DNA of 64,000 nt from contig NC_052671.1 of NCBI RefSeq assembly GCF_016802725.1, positions 24,801,728-24,865,727 on the forward strand. The letters are read 5' to 3'. Position numbers and translations under genes: made by a program. Under the pieces are notes generated by a model. It was not told the origin of the DNA. It saw only the letters and a list, made by a program, of their open reading frames with translations, and did not search any database. Below are positions 35,003-46,810 of the stretch, piece after piece. The first letter of the stretch is position 1. Each line of letters begins with the position of its first letter. The DNA comes from Solenopsis invicta. Taxonomy: Eukaryota; Arthropoda; Insecta; Hymenoptera; Formicidae.

Positions 35003-35006
<4 letters not shown>
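33248..35006 (-). repeat. 5' LTR, about 1.76 kb
   Basis: It starts GTGACGTGACATCCCG at 35006 next to a TA microsatellite and runs to the primer-binding site. The outer 660 bp match the 3' LTR at 25698-26287. The rest is unique in the window. The TGGCGCCCAATC word inside it (33371-33360) leaves the exact inner border uncertain by about 125 bp. Confidence 0.6.

Positions 35007-35070
<64 letters not shown>
35007..35070. repeat. (TA)n microsatellite
   Basis: A pure TA run separates the Gypsy 5' LTR from the related LTR element to the right. Confidence 0.95.
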
Positions 35071-35072
<2 letters not shown>

Positions 35073-36962
35073 CACGTACTTTTCCTGACGCCGGAGAGCA
35101 ACGGCGAAATACGCGATCAAACAACGGAATAACTCGCGAAACTCGCGCGGGAGCGACGAGCGAACCGAGAAACACCAAACGCTCGCACCAAATCGCGAGA
35201 TTGGGCGCCAGACGCGATGATACCGGTCGCGTCTCCGGGTTCACTTTTTAACTCTAAACACGGATTCACAACACGCGAGAACGCGTCATGCCGAAACGCG
35301 AAATCGTCGCTTGCACGCGGTCAGTTAGCTCCTCTAACCGGTAGAGGGGCGGGGTAGCGGAGACGGGGACGAAGCGGCTCTCTCACGGGAGGAGACGGGT
35401 AGGCGAGAAATCAAGCAAAATCAGGCCGATATAACAGATAGAGAACACATATATTGCAGTGCATAATAGAGACGGCATACAATAAAATAAGAAAAAAAGC
35501 GGTTAACGTAAGAAAGAAAGACAAAGAGCTAAGGAGTTGACAAAAAAAAATTAATAAGCCGGACGCGGGAATTATTTCAACTCAGACCATAATTACGCTA
35601 CACGCGCCGATCACGACGACTGGTCCCGCGCGAAGCGCGGCAGCCAATCACGCGCACTCTGACCGGCGCGGCAAGAACGCGAACGCAGAGCCTCCGCTAA
35701 GGCGAGCCACGTAATTCTGAGACACAAGTGCGTACAGTAAAAGACTCGCGCCGGCGACAACGCAGTCGCCGGAACCGCACTACAAAATTAATATAACACG
35801 CACGCTGCACTCATGCACCGATAGCCCGGGCGGCCGTGCGATCACGGCCGCAACACGACTAGCGCACGTGCGCGAGGGCTTTGCGGCTTCCCGGGAAGCC
35901 GGTGGTCCGTGAACTTATACGGCGGGACGGCTCAAACACACGCGGCAGCCGACAGCTGGGTGCCTCGACGAGGTCTCGGGCTTGAGATGGAGAGCCAGCC
36001 AAACACTAAGAAGCAAGGTGCGTTCAATCGCCATACGGCGGACGCACTCGCATACGAACCTAATGGCTCCACCTCAGAACGCGAGCCGGTCGACCCCGAC
36101 AGCTCGTGGCTTTACACAGCAATTCGACAGGTCTCCTTGACTCCAGCATGGTCCTCCTCCGGGTCCCTAGGGTCCTCGTGGATCCTCTACACGCTCCGAC
36201 GAAGCTCGCCAAGGCCGGGCACTCCTTCCGATAGCGGACGCCGATAGCCGACCGATAGCTCGCTTCTCCGCACACGCACGCAGTCGAACGGGTCGCACGC
36301 AAAAGCCGAGAGGATCGCGCTCGATGCGCGATCGATGAGCGCTACCCCTCCCACAAGGTGCGCGATATCTTTGCGCCTAGTGGCGCGGCCTATCAGCGGC
36401 CGCCCTTATCTAGCCGTGACGTCACGGCAGGGCAGTGTCGGGTCTCCGCAGGTGTCGTGCGGTCCCCGTCGGCATCCGACATCCTCGTCGTTCTCGTCGT
36501 CCTCGCGGACGATAGCAGCAGAATTTTTCCAGCGACGACTCTTCGCCGCTACCCTCTTCGATGGACAGCCGGTATTCGACGGCCCTCGTCCTGGCCGTTC
36601 GTCTGCCCCAGCCTGTCCATCAGCTGTGTCTCGCGAGCCTCCTTTACGTGGCGCTTATCTGTCGCCACGTCTTGTCTCGTCCTCCTCTCCGTCGGCGTTT
36701 TCCCGTGCGCCGGCCCTGGACGATCGCCCTCTCCTTTTCCGGTCGCGGTCCGTCTCCTTCGACGCTGCTGGTCCTTAGGCGGCGTTTGCCGAGGTGCCCG
36801 CGGTTACATGAAATAAGCCGCGAATGAGTAAATAAAATAATACGCTCCGCAGTCCCGCCGGAGATTTCGCTCTCTCGCTGAGTGCCCGGCCCGGTCGTAC
36901 GCGCCTCCTCGCGCTACGCTTAGGTGGAGGATGAAGTGGCGAGGCAGATAAAACTGCCACGT

Positions 36963-36966
<4 letters not shown>
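35071..36966 (-). mobile_element. LTR and leader remnant of a second long-LTR Gypsy element
   Basis: On the minus strand it starts TGTGACGTGGCAG at 36966, similar to the GTGACGTGACA start of the neighbouring LTR. It runs about 1756 bp to a primer-binding-site word TGGCGCCCAATC at 35210-35199. Only about 130 bp follow before GTACGTGACA and the TA run at 35070. TA runs flank both sides. The length and layout match the 33248-35006 LTR, but the sequence is largely different. ORFs within it show no known domain. Confidence 0.55.

Positions 36967-37014
<48 letters not shown>
36967..37014. repeat. (TA)n microsatellite
   Basis: A pure TA run between the LTR remnant and a TA-targeting transposon. Confidence 0.95.
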
Positions 37015-37017
<3 letters not shown>

Positions 37018-37573
37018 GGTGTTTCAGACCACCCGTACACCCCTTTTCTCTTCGCAGGATTAGGACCAATCAAAAATATGTTCAGACGAAAGTTGTAGGG
37101 TTTCAAAAGATCTATTCAACGATCTTATCAGTTTGACCTTGGATGGCGTCGCCAAGGTCAGATCGAAATCACATTAAGTTTTTTAAATGGAACACCCTAT
37201 TTTTGATTCCAGAATCTAATAGCTGGTGTCAAGACCTATCCAAAACATTATAAGAATGTTTATTTTCGTTAACTACTTTCCGAGTTGTGCGGCTTGGAAG
37301 TTACACTACCGCCAGCATCAGCATTACTCAAGATGTACCATGTGGTGGTTACTTAGTCGGATTTAATCTTGTGTGTGGGTGTGTGCATACGTGCATGCGT
37401 ATGTGTATGGGGGAGGAAAAGGGGAGTCAAAGTTTTATGTACTCTGCTTTTGTTTATTAACTGGATTGATTATGTTTGATGATCAATCATGTCCAGATTG
37501 ACTGTATGCATTTTCCCGTGCTTAGCATTATTCAGAATGGACGACGTGGACGTGACGAGAATTTCATCCCATT

Positions 37574-37860
37574 GGGGTGCTTGATTCACGTGAGTCCCCT
37601 TGCCTCTCACGTTTGGGGTGCTTGATTCATGTGATTCCCCTTGCCTCTCACGTTTGGGGTGCTTGATTCACGTGAGTCCCCTTGCCTCTCACGTTTGGGG
37701 TGCTTGATTCACGTGAGTCCCCTTGCCTCTCACGTTTGGGGTGCTTGATTCACGTGAGTCCCCTTGCCTCTCACGTTTGGGGTGCTTGATTCACGTGAGT
37801 CCCCTTGCCTCTCACGTTTGGGGTGCTTGATTCACGTGAGTCCCCTTGCCTTTCACGTTC
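37574..37860. repeat. 41-bp VNTR inside the transposon, 7 units
   Basis: The unit starts GGGGTGCTTGATTCACGTGA and contains the palindrome TTCACGTGA. Units start at 37574, 37615, 37656, 37697, 37738, 37779 and 37820. The second transposon copy has only two units. Confidence 0.95.
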
Positions 37861-37884
37861 GGGAATGAATGAGTGTATGTTTTG

Positions 37885-38946
37885 TTAAGCGACTAAATGT
37901 TCAAAGTGAGCACCATTCTCTGCGATGCAAGCATCAACTCTATTTTGAAAATCATTGGTTGCTCGAAGAATTTCCTCGGCACGTAAGGATCGAATTGCTT
38001 CACTTATTCTACGAATCATATTATCCCTCGTAGTCGGACGTTCATGATAGACCAAGTTTTTTATCCTTCCCCAGAAATAATAATCAAGGACGGTGAGATC
38101 TGGTGATCGGGGTGGATAATTGATTGGACCGTATTTGCCTATCCACTTGTCGGGGAACATAGTATTTAATGCCGCACGAGCAACTCTCGATGTATGAGAC
38201 GGACATGCATCTTGTTGGAACCACATGTTCAGGCGCAATTGCAGAGGAATATTTTCTAGTAAGACAGGAAGATCTGTCATTATCAAGGCGGAATATCTAT
38301 CACCGTTTAGATTTTCGTCAAAGAAAACAGGACCTATGATTTGACTTCCAATAATTCCACACCAAACATTGACTTTCCAAATGGTTTGATGATCTACTTC
38401 TCTCAACCAGTGAGGATTATTTTGTGCCCAATAACGAGAGTTCCAAGTATTAACAGATCCATCACTTTTAAGTGTACATTCGTCAGAAAATAAAATTTTC
38501 AAGTGGAAATCAAGTGGTTGCTGTCTTATAAAGTTGCAAAATACAAGTCTCTGTCTAATATCGTTATAATTCAACGCTTGATGAACAGACATTCTGTAAG
38601 GGTGAAATTTGTTATTTTTTAGAATGCGCTAAACACTGATTTTACTAACACCAGAATCTTGTTCTCGTCGTCTTAAAGAATCATAAGGGTTCAATTCTGT
38701 CGATGCAAGAATTTCCACTGTTCTTTCATCCATAATCGGACGACGAATTTGTGTACCTTTGTTATGTTGAGGCTGAACGACACCTTTAATTTTGATTCGT
38801 TTAGCCAAACGTGAAAAAACATTTTGCGAGTGAGGAGTCCGATCAGGATAACGTTCCCGCCACAATCTTTCCGCTGCAATGAATGTACCTCGACACTCAC
38901 CTAAAATTAGCAGCATATCATATGCTTCTTCATTGGAATAGGACAT
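37885..38946 (-). pseudogene. DD41D transposase, one nonsense codon (copy 1)
   Basis: A 353-codon frame with one TAG at 38626-38628, where copy 2 has a Trp codon (SVWRIL). The N-terminal HTH has WRERYPDRTPHS. The catalytic core shows D in LFSDECTLKSDG, D in FQQDACPSHTSR and D in SPDLTVLDYYFWG, with 41 residues between the last two. That spacing defines the rosa-type (DD41D) branch of Tc1/mariner. YWAQNN is intact here, whereas copy 2 has a stop in it. Confidence 0.9.
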
Positions 38947-39681
38947 GGCTAAATAAACCTAGACTAATAAAGAGGGTCGGATTTTTGTTGCGCGATTGAT
39001 ACTGATATGACGGTTATTGAAGACGTAGGTGACAAGTTTGAGAGAGTTATTGTCACTCGTGTTGAGTTGAGTCACAATAGCGTTGTGGTGAATACATCTC
39101 TACTATATCCTATGCAAATAACAATATGTATAAAATCACGAGTTAGACATCGTTACGCAGAAAGCCGCGCTCGTTATTGCTCGTGTGCTACCGTTAAAGT
39201 AATAATGTAATTACATAATATTATGACATACATATGTATGTGACTATCTACGGTCGCGACAGCTAACTTTCACGATTTTTCATGATCTGTTTTTGTTGGC
39301 CCGGCTCGCGTGTTTACTTTCTTTGTGTCGGCTGCACGGCTTTCTGCGTAACGCGTGATTTTATATTGTTATTTACATGGTGTTGGCGGTAGTGTAACTT
39401 TCAAGCCGCACAACTCGGAAAGTAGTCAACGAAAATAAACTTTCTTGTAGTGTTTTGGAAAGGTCTTGACACCAGCTACTAGATTCTGGAATCAAAAATA
39501 GGGTGTTTCATTTAAAAAACTTAATGTGATTTCGATCTGACCTTGGCGACGCCATCCAAGGTCAAACTGATAAGATCATTGAATAGATCTTTTGAAACCC
39601 TACAACTTTTGTCTGAACATATTTTTGATTGGTCCTAATCCTGCGAAGAGAAAAGGGGTGTACGGGTGGTCTGAAACACCC

Positions 39682-39683
<2 letters not shown>

Positions 39684-39744
<61 letters not shown>
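39684..39744. repeat. (TA)n microsatellite
   Basis: A TA run between two CAGGGTG-ended elements. Confidence 0.95.
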
Positions 39745-39747
<3 letters not shown>

Positions 39748-41000
39748 GGTGAGTCAGAAAGACCACTTGTCCTTTCTCAGGCATATTCGTAATCGAATTC
39801 TGAGACGATTTTTCCTTTGGCAAAAATTTATCTGGAGCTTAGTTTTTGAATTATAGAAAGAAATAGTTAGCGTGTGACGGGTCGGATACAAGAGGTAGGC
39901 AGGGGCGGCGCAACTCAGCGTTCCGCGCGGCGCGGCGGCGCCCCTCCCTAGCTCTAGTATCCGACCCGTCACACGCTATTTTTCTTTACAACTCAAAAAC
40001 TAAACTCCAGATAAATTTTTGCCAAAGGAAAAATCGTTTCCGTGAGGCTTGCCATTGCACTTAGATAACACAATAGTACACGGACAACACATTCACATTA
40101 AAATTTTCTCTCTCTCTCTCGCTTTAATTATGCTATCTTTATCTTGAAAATAATCTTCTAATAATTCTAATAAAAGAAATGACAGAACTTTTTATAGAAA
40201 TAAAGAACAGAGTAATTACATGAAGCCTACAAGAATATTTGCATGTAGGATTTTAAAAAACAATCAAAATACTTTTTTTTATAAGAAACGCGACTGTACT
40301 CGACATTTAGATAATTAAGAACACATGAAGTAAAGCAAAGTTAATCACGATTTAAGAGTACACATTACTATTGCGTTGTAGAGCTACAATTTCAATCTCT
40401 AGCTTCTTGAGAGAAAAACGGATAAATAATTTTAAGTTGTATCTATCATTATTCAAAACAGGAGTGTATTATAATAAATGTATGCTCGCGAATATAAAAT
40501 TTAATACAAATGGAATTACTTAAATATTATTTTCCAATTAAAAATAGCATATTTAAAATGCATGAGAAGAGAAGGAAGGAGAGGGGGAGAGAGAGAGAGA
40601 GAGAGTGAGAGCGGGGGGGCGCGTTCGAACAAGTTTAAGCATGTTTACTCACGAATCCATCCTGTACGGCGATCAGCTTATTGTTTCCACGATGCGACAG
40701 TTCCACTTGAATCGAAATTTGTCCTTGAAGAGAAATTTATCTCTCAGAGTTATTTCACATTTTATCACTTTTACTCTATTTGCTCACTTGATCGATTAAC
40801 GACGAACAACGAACAACGAACCGATCGATCGATTTTATTTATCACTACGAATCACTACGAATTAACCGCTACTAATCATTCGACGCGTTAAAACACGTTA
40901 CTCGAAGAAACACGTGTTTACGTTACGAGCACACAACACGTGTTTACTCGACGATAGCAAGCAGTCGACTGGATGTTATGATGCGGTAACAGTGGTGCCA
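39745..41000 (-). mobile_element. Diverged, truncated long-TIR element (same family as 54201-55727)
   Basis: It begins CAGGGTGAGTCAGAAAGACC next to TA. A strong hairpin follows, with GTGTGACGGGTCGGATAC (about 39872) and its complement near 39955, and GCCAAAGGAAAAATCG complementary to the left arm. From about 40090 to 41000 it follows the reverse complement of 55400-54880 (CT-run, AATAAAAGAAATGACAGAACTTT, GAACAAGTTT, CACGTGTTTAC). The right end is not identifiable. No transposase. Confidence 0.65.
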
Positions 41001-42795
41001 TAAGTAAAAACGCGGCAAAATTAAAATATTGAATATTACTATACGACTTACATTTTATAAATAATAAAAAATAAAAAATAAAAAATAAAATATTTAGAAA
41101 AAATTGGTTTCGATAAAATCAATTCTTCAATATTTTGAATAAATAATAATTATCTTGATAAAGTCATTAATCATATAATTTTCAATAAATAATGATAAAC
41201 ATGCATTTGCAATTTATTAGAAAAATATTACGTTTTTACTTATTTTCATGCAGTAATTGATTGTTTTATAATCTCAACATGATTAGATGTGTTTTCCCAT
41301 ATATAATGAGTTTTCACTTTCCACAAAGCTTATCGTAACAGACTTTAGAGCTGAATAACTCATAAAACAAAGCTCCAATGGCGAATAGATAAATTAAAAG
41401 TTATTTCTAGTGGCGGGTTCTCGCCGATAAACCTGTTGTTTCTTCCCTGACCTTTCTGGTTTAAAATTTCACTTTTTTGACTGGGAACGATAACTTTCAT
41501 ATATGAGTAATTTTGAACATTGTCGTGATTCTAACGCTCTGTGTGCTTACCTGTAAGGAAATTTTTGTACATTACTAAGTTTCTAATCATAAAATATTGA
41601 ATTGGGTACCTTTCTTTTATTACTAAAACTCTTAATTAAAATTTTTACACATATAATGTCCCAAAAATAAAAAGTTCTGTAAAATATAAAGTATAAATGA
41701 GAGTGAAGACTCCGTGAATTGTAATGTTTAATGAATGAAGGCAATTTTAGCGTACATAATATTTATGTTTAAAAAAAATATTTATCTTTAAAAAAATATT
41801 TACCTTTAAAAAATTTAAACGTAAATACATTAAAATGTAAATTTTATTTTAGTTTTCAGAGGGTTCAGAACATTATAATGTAAAGTATACACAAGTATAT
41901 ATGTATATTGATACACATATATAATGGTTATAATAAAACGTAGTAATATTTATTATTATTTTCACATTTTACATATGAAAGGACGAAAGATGGTCTACAG
42001 GACAAGAGTTATTAATGAACAATACTAATAAATATTATTACATTGCGTTATGAATACTATAAATATTAAATTATTATTATAGTTTAAAATTTTTTTTATT
42101 TTAGAATTAAAAATGTAATGAAATTATAAATTATATTAAAAATATAAATGTTTCATGGCACACCATTTTCTTTTCCTATAGCATAAAACAATAATATATT
42201 TCGAGGCTATTATAATATTAGAAAACTAAAATTATTAACTATCGAATTAAAATTATGTTTTCGACATAAAAGTAATTCCGTATTTTTATTATGATTTGTC
42301 ATATAATTTTAATTAATTAATAAAATACATGATTTTTTTTAAAATTATTTAAAAAATTTTTTTATAATATAGAAATTGTTTATATGCTATTGAAAGATTA
42401 AATGATTTGCTATAATGTTTAATTTACAATATTACATGTAAATTTTTATATTTTTCTTCACACTTATATATACACATATATAACATGTATACGACAGTGA
42501 AAAGAATTCTTGAGCGTTTGGGCCATCGAAATTATCGCGCGCGAGCAAGCGGAGGGAGTGAGAGGAAAAGACTAGTTCTATTGCATGATCTTTGAAACGA
42601 GCCGAGGCGTGAAACGGCGCGCACGACGATTCGGTCAGCGCGACATGTTTCGTGGCGAGGGCGTGGCCGCGGGACAAACGCGCGCACGTACATGTCTCGG
42701 TACCGCTGCGGAGATCGGAGAGAGGGAAAGGAAAGTGATGGGGCGCAAAATTACGGTGAAGTTATAGTTGACATAAACATTTTAGTGTGTGTTTG
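41001..42795. other. AT-rich spacer, then a short GC-rich patch
   Basis: 41001-42480 is very AT-rich without ORFs. 42500-42770 turns GC-rich with many CpGs (GCGCGCGAGC, GGCGTGGCCGCGGG), which could be a promoter-like island or another repeat. I see no gene. Confidence 0.35.
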
Positions 42796-42809
42796 AATGT
42801 CGTCAACCT
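42796..42809. repeat. Target-site duplication of outer retroelement (left)
   Basis: AATGTCGTCAACCT, identical to 46811-46824. Confidence 0.85.
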
Positions 42810-43720
42810 TTTTTTTTTATAGTTGGGAAACGCCTTTATGGGTCCCCGGTCCTGTAGGGACAGGAACGCGGGGTATGTGAGACTCGTCGACCTAAATAGT
42901 AGCCGACATACTCACTAAAACCCAACTTTTTCCGGTGTCTGGGCTCGGGACGAATCGCGGGATCGAACTAAGCATGCACCGCGATCCGTCCTAGCCCAAA
43001 CGGGTCCCCGCCCGAGAGCGGAAACCCCCTTCCGGAGTTAGCGGCCAGAGCTCGACCGAAGTCGAGCCCCAGCCGCCCGAACCGGGTTGCCAGGTGTGCG
43101 TCGGACCCCCCTGGAAGAGGGGCCTAGGTACGCACTCCCGCATCCCAAGCCCCGAGACGGGTCAGCCAGGCAATTATCCAGCCGCTGATTCCGTCCGAGG
43201 CGTAACTCCTCAAAAAAAAAAGAAAGGGCGGGCAATCTCACGAGCGAGATCACCCGCTGCCGTCCCGTTTGGCAGCCCCTCCTGCCGCCCTACTTAATCT
43301 AAGAACGGTTGATCCCTATCTACGCTAGAAAGAGGATTCCGGCACCCTTCTTCTGGCCAGGGAAGACCGTACGATTGTGCTCTGCGATTGTTTTATAGTA
43401 GGATTAGAGCAAAACCCCACTAGACGAACGCCTGTATTGGCAGTTGAAGCACTTACCGCACGACCCTTCCAAAGTAAAAATAATATGCACCCTGATGGAT
43501 GCATAAACAAATGCACACCCAGATGGGTGTGCCCTTCCTCGTTTAACTGGAAACAACGACACCGGGTTGAGGCAGGGTCGGGATCGTCAGCACGATTCAA
43601 CAAGGGGGAGACCGACCCGAGCCTTCATGTGCGACGACGAATCGTGCGATAGCCGAACTCCAAACCACGGATCAGGCTATAGTTTCCAGGGACGTTCTCG
43701 ACATTGGCGAGTAGCACCCT

Positions 43721-44712
43721 TTTTTTTTTTTTTTTTTTTTGATACGGAGAGGAAATGCGTTACCGCATACCCCAGGCCCTGGGGGGGGGCCCTGGTGGTT
43801 ATGTGGGGCTCTTCCCCGCCGACGACGTGTCGGCGGGGACATACCCACTAAAACCTCTCCGGGTGTCCTGCCCTGGTCCGTGTCTGGGGGGCTCCGGGAA
43901 AGCGTGCAGCATACTTCCGGAGCCCCCTGGACCCAGTCGGCCTAGGTCGATTCGACACGCCGGGTACACTCTAACGTGGGCGCACCCGGCAGGGCTTGTG
44001 GGCCTGATCTGCCCTAGGTCGGGGGAGGGGGACACCAGCCCGCCCCCTGCCTCTTCCCCTGGTGGTTTGGGGGTAGAGCCCGGGGTATCCTGCCCCCGCC
44101 GTAGCCCCGGGCCTCTTCACGCCGCGCTGACGGCGGCGCGGTCCTCCTAGCTACCCTGGGGGCGGAGAGGGAGAAACTTCCCTCTCCCCCCACCCCGGCG
44201 AGGCAGAGGGGGGGTACGGCTCCGCGTTACATCGCAGAGTCGTCGCCTCCGGACTGTCAGGTCGGATCTGCCTCGCCGGGTTCACCATTATTGCGAGGGG
44301 CCCCCCTCCTCCCACGACTGCGCGTCCCGAAGGCGGGGCCGGCATCCGCTGGGGAGGAGGGTCGCCCCCTCTCTGTGTTAGCGCCGTCGCTCTCTTCCTC
44401 CTCCCTAATTGTGGGAAGGGAGGGGGCGACGGCAGCTGATCGCCCGCACCCCCGCCGCCTTTTGGCAGACGGGCCACTACGGCCCGAAGGGCGGGGGGGA
44501 GCGGGCCTTCTTTTTCTTCGGAGCGGCCGGGGGGGAGCCAAGGTGGATCATGGCCCCCGTCCCGGCCGCCCTTGTCGTCGTTGTTGTCGCCGGGGGGCAT
44601 GCGTCCCCCCGGCCTCCTCTCCCTAATGCTTTCGGCCTCCTCCTTCTGCCGCATTACTTGCTCGCAGAAGGAGGAGACCGCGACCCAGGCGCTCTCCCTG
44701 CGGACCATCTGG
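43721..44712 (-). mobile_element. Nested 5'-truncated R1-clade-like LINE
   Basis: It is flanked by a 16-bp duplication TGGCGAGTAGCACCCT (43705-43720 and 44713-44728) and has a 21-bp T-run at 43720-43740 (poly-A on the minus strand). It keeps the last 185 codons of an ORF and a GC-rich 3' UTR of about 410 bp. The 5' truncation is typical of LINE insertion. Confidence 0.85.
44151..44712 (-). pseudogene. C-terminal end of a LINE ORF2
   Basis: The frame enters from the truncated 5' end and stops at 44151. The start AWVAVSSFCEQVMRQKEEAE resembles the very C-terminal helix of R1-clade ORF2 proteins. After that comes a low-complexity Gly/Pro/Arg tail that I cannot assign. No RT or endonuclease motif is left. 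It has no start of its own. Confidence 0.5.
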
Positions 44713-44804
44713 TGGCGAGTAGCACCCTGGATCTGATTGCCTGACGGTTGGGGAAGGCAAACCCCTTCTATCGATGAATGGTTTTAGAATCCGAATCCCT
44801 CAAC

Positions 44805-46110
44805 CATCCATCACTCCTACCCGTTTCCCTGCCTTCGAGTTTTTATGCTAGGGGAAAGGCAGACTCCTGCTGGCAGGTGTGCGACACACGCGCTTCTCCT
44901 TGGAGGAAGGCCTGCGTCAATCCACCTCCACCTACCCGTGTCCCTGCCTTCGAGTTTTAAACTAGGGGAAGGCAAACCCCTGTTGGCCGGTGTGTGACAA
45001 ACGACTTCCTTCCGTGGGAGACGCTGTCTATCCACTTCCACCTACCCGTGTTCCTGCCTCTGAGTTTTAGATTAGGGGGAAGGCAGACCCCTGCTGGCCA
45101 ATGTGTGACGCATGAACACGCAGCGGAAAAATTCTCGCCACGAGTTCAACGGCACACACTTCCTTCTACCCGTTTCGCTGCTTCCGTATTTTATACAGGA
45201 GAAAGCAGACATCTGTCTTGGAGAGAGACTGATCACGAGTGATCACTCTCCCTCCGCGCGCGCAAAATTAGCCCCCTGTTCTCCCGTTTTCCTCCGTTTT
45301 ATATACAGGCAGAGGGCGATACCTGTTTGCAATGTGTGACCCCATTTGGTAGAAGTCACCCCGTCGATCCATTGCTTCTACCCGTGTCCCTGCCTTCGTG
45401 TTTTAAAACTAGGGGAAGGCAGACCCCTGCTGGCCGGTGTGCGACTCGTGCGCTCCCACGTGGGAGGCCCGCGTCAATCCACCTCCACCTACCCGTGTCC
45501 CTGCATCCGAGTTTTTATACAAGGGGGAATGCAGACCCCTGTTGGTGAGATGCAAGGCTTTGGGACTATGTCCCTCCACCTTCCGACTCCCGTCTAAAAC
45601 CGCGACTCGGGAGAAAACTCCCGCCGAATCCGAGTCATCTTCCTCGCAGCGAGTTGCGAGAAAGTACCTGCCCGGGTCTCCCATCAAGGAGACATAGCTA
45701 TCTTAACCTAAAACGACGGATCGCGACCAGACGATTTTTTATCCAGGGGACTGGCGGGCCCCTGTTGGTGCTGCGTGAGTTCGGGATCCCGGTCCCTCCT
45801 TCACCCAGCACCCCTATCCGTTTCCTTCCGCCGCGTGTTATACAGGGGCGGCATCGTTCCCTGTGTGGCGATGTGTGACATCAGCGGCATACTTTTGATA
45901 TGTGTATGTCGCCGTGTCTATCCACCGCCCCTACTCGTGTCCCTGCCACCGTGTTTTAAGTTAGGGAAAGGCAGACCCCTGCTGGCCGCTGTGCGACCCG
46001 TGCGCTCCCACGTGGAAGGCCCGCGTCAATTCACCTTCACCTACCCGTGTCCCTGCATCCAAGTTTTTATACGAGGGGAAATGCAGACCCCTGTTGGAGC
46101 GATGTCGGGC
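44805..46110 (-). repeat. Tandem stem-loop repeats, about ten units of 100-130 bp
   Basis: Each unit has CCCGTGTCCCTGCCTTC, then GAGTTTTAAACTAGGGGAAG or similar, then GGCAG and CCCCTGCTGGCC. CTGCCTTC pairs with GAAGGCAG, giving a stem-loop. Stem arms covary between units: GCTTCC/GGAGAAAGC at 45181, CTGCATCC/GAATGCAG at 45503, GCCGC/GCGGC at 45830. Some units add the perfect palindrome CTCCCACGTGGGAG (45455, 46007). Open frames in the array are not genes. Confidence 0.75.
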
Positions 46111-46810
46111 TTCGGGCCACCCCGGTAGTGACCTCTCCACCTTTCATCCCCCCGCGTAGCCCGTGCCTCAGAGAATCCCCACGTCGTCTCTGAGTACCCG
46201 CCTTGCAACGGTTTGCAAGGCAGGAATCCTACCCGGTAACTCCGACGTGGGATAGCTCCCATCGTGGGATTTGTTAACTAGCGGGGTGGTGACCGTTCAG
46301 TACCGGCCAAGGCCGCTACACCCAAGAGTCCCACGCCCGGGTGCCAACGCGGTGGCACCAAGACTGATTGCCTTTAAATTCGGAACTTGACCGCTACGCT
46401 ATGGGTCCCTCATCCTCCGGCAAGCCCTTCCGGGAAATCGCACGCCCGGACGGGTAGACTAACACCCAGCGTGACTCCTTCAGGGAGACACCAGTCTTGC
46501 CCAGTCACGAGACGGCTTAAGGGTATCTCTACCCCTGGCTCTAATCGGGGGAGCTCCGCGCCTCCAAACGGGGCTTTTCGCCCCTAATCGGAAGCTCTGC
46601 GCCCGTCCTTTTGAACCATGACCGCCCCGTCCGTGACGCAGCCGGGTCTCTCCATCCAAAGTCCAGGGTGACGCGTCGCCAATACGCACACCCTGCCCGA
46701 AAAACATGCCACTCCCGGTGGAGGGACATGTGGTGATCTCTTAGCCCGTTTCCCACTAAGGATAACGGGAGCCCCCTCACCACGTCAAGGTGGATCATCG
46801 TCGAGGGGGA

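Larger units (their letters stand above)
25698..35006 (-). mobile_element. Gypsy-type LTR retrotransposon with very long LTRs, degenerate
   Basis: Read on the minus strand: a 5' LTR (35006 to about 33248), a primer-binding site (33243-33226), gag (32661-31379), protease-RT-RNase H (31418-29271), integrase (29253-28177), a second gag-like region (about 28050-27461), a polypurine tract at 26302-26288 (GGGGAAGGGGGAG), and a truncated 3' LTR (26287-25698). The two LTRs share about 590 bp. The right copy has an extra insertion near 34386-34470 within that shared part. Multiple stops, frameshifts and a catalytic RT change make it inactive. Confidence 0.8.
37015..39683 (-). mobile_element. DD41D (rosa-like) Tc1/mariner transposon, copy 1
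   Basis: The ends are CAGGGTGTTTCAGACCACCC and its complement, each next to TA. The TIRs are about 310 bp (37015-37325 and 39373-39683) and contain a small inner palindrome GACCTTGG/CCAAGGTC. Between them are a 41-bp VNTR and the transposase on the minus strand. The second copy at 51736-54194 is almost identical outside the VNTR. Confidence 0.9.
42810..46810 (-). mobile_element. Retroposed element built of tandem stem-loop repeats, LINE-like 3' end
   Basis: A 14-bp duplication AATGTCGTCAACCT flanks it (42796-42809 and 46811-46824), and a T-run at 42809-42818 is its poly-A tail on the minus strand. These are hallmarks of target-primed retroposition. The minus strand starts CGACGATGATCCACCTTGACG. 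Its 3' region (43600-42820) resembles that of the LINE nested inside it (both have GACATAC-CACTAAAACC and a CGGGTGTC/CCGGTGTC block). The body (44805-46110) is repeats, and no RT ORF exists. Without the nested insert it is about 3 kb. I take it as non-autonomous, mobilised by an R1-clade-like LINE. Confidence 0.7.

Noticed and set aside
36335..36778. Ser/Arg-rich ORF as a host gene
   Set aside because: No start context, no motif, GC-rich LTR sequence, several competing frames.
35909..36827. Overlapping plus-strand ORFs of 80-150 residues
   Set aside because: They lie within the LTR of a minus-strand Gypsy element, in high-GC sequence where long chance frames are expected, and show no domain.
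44257..46128. Many GC-rich ORFs on both strands
   Set aside because: They fall in structured repeats and the 3' UTR of LINE-like elements; only the frame continuing from the truncated LINE end (44712-44151) has a case.
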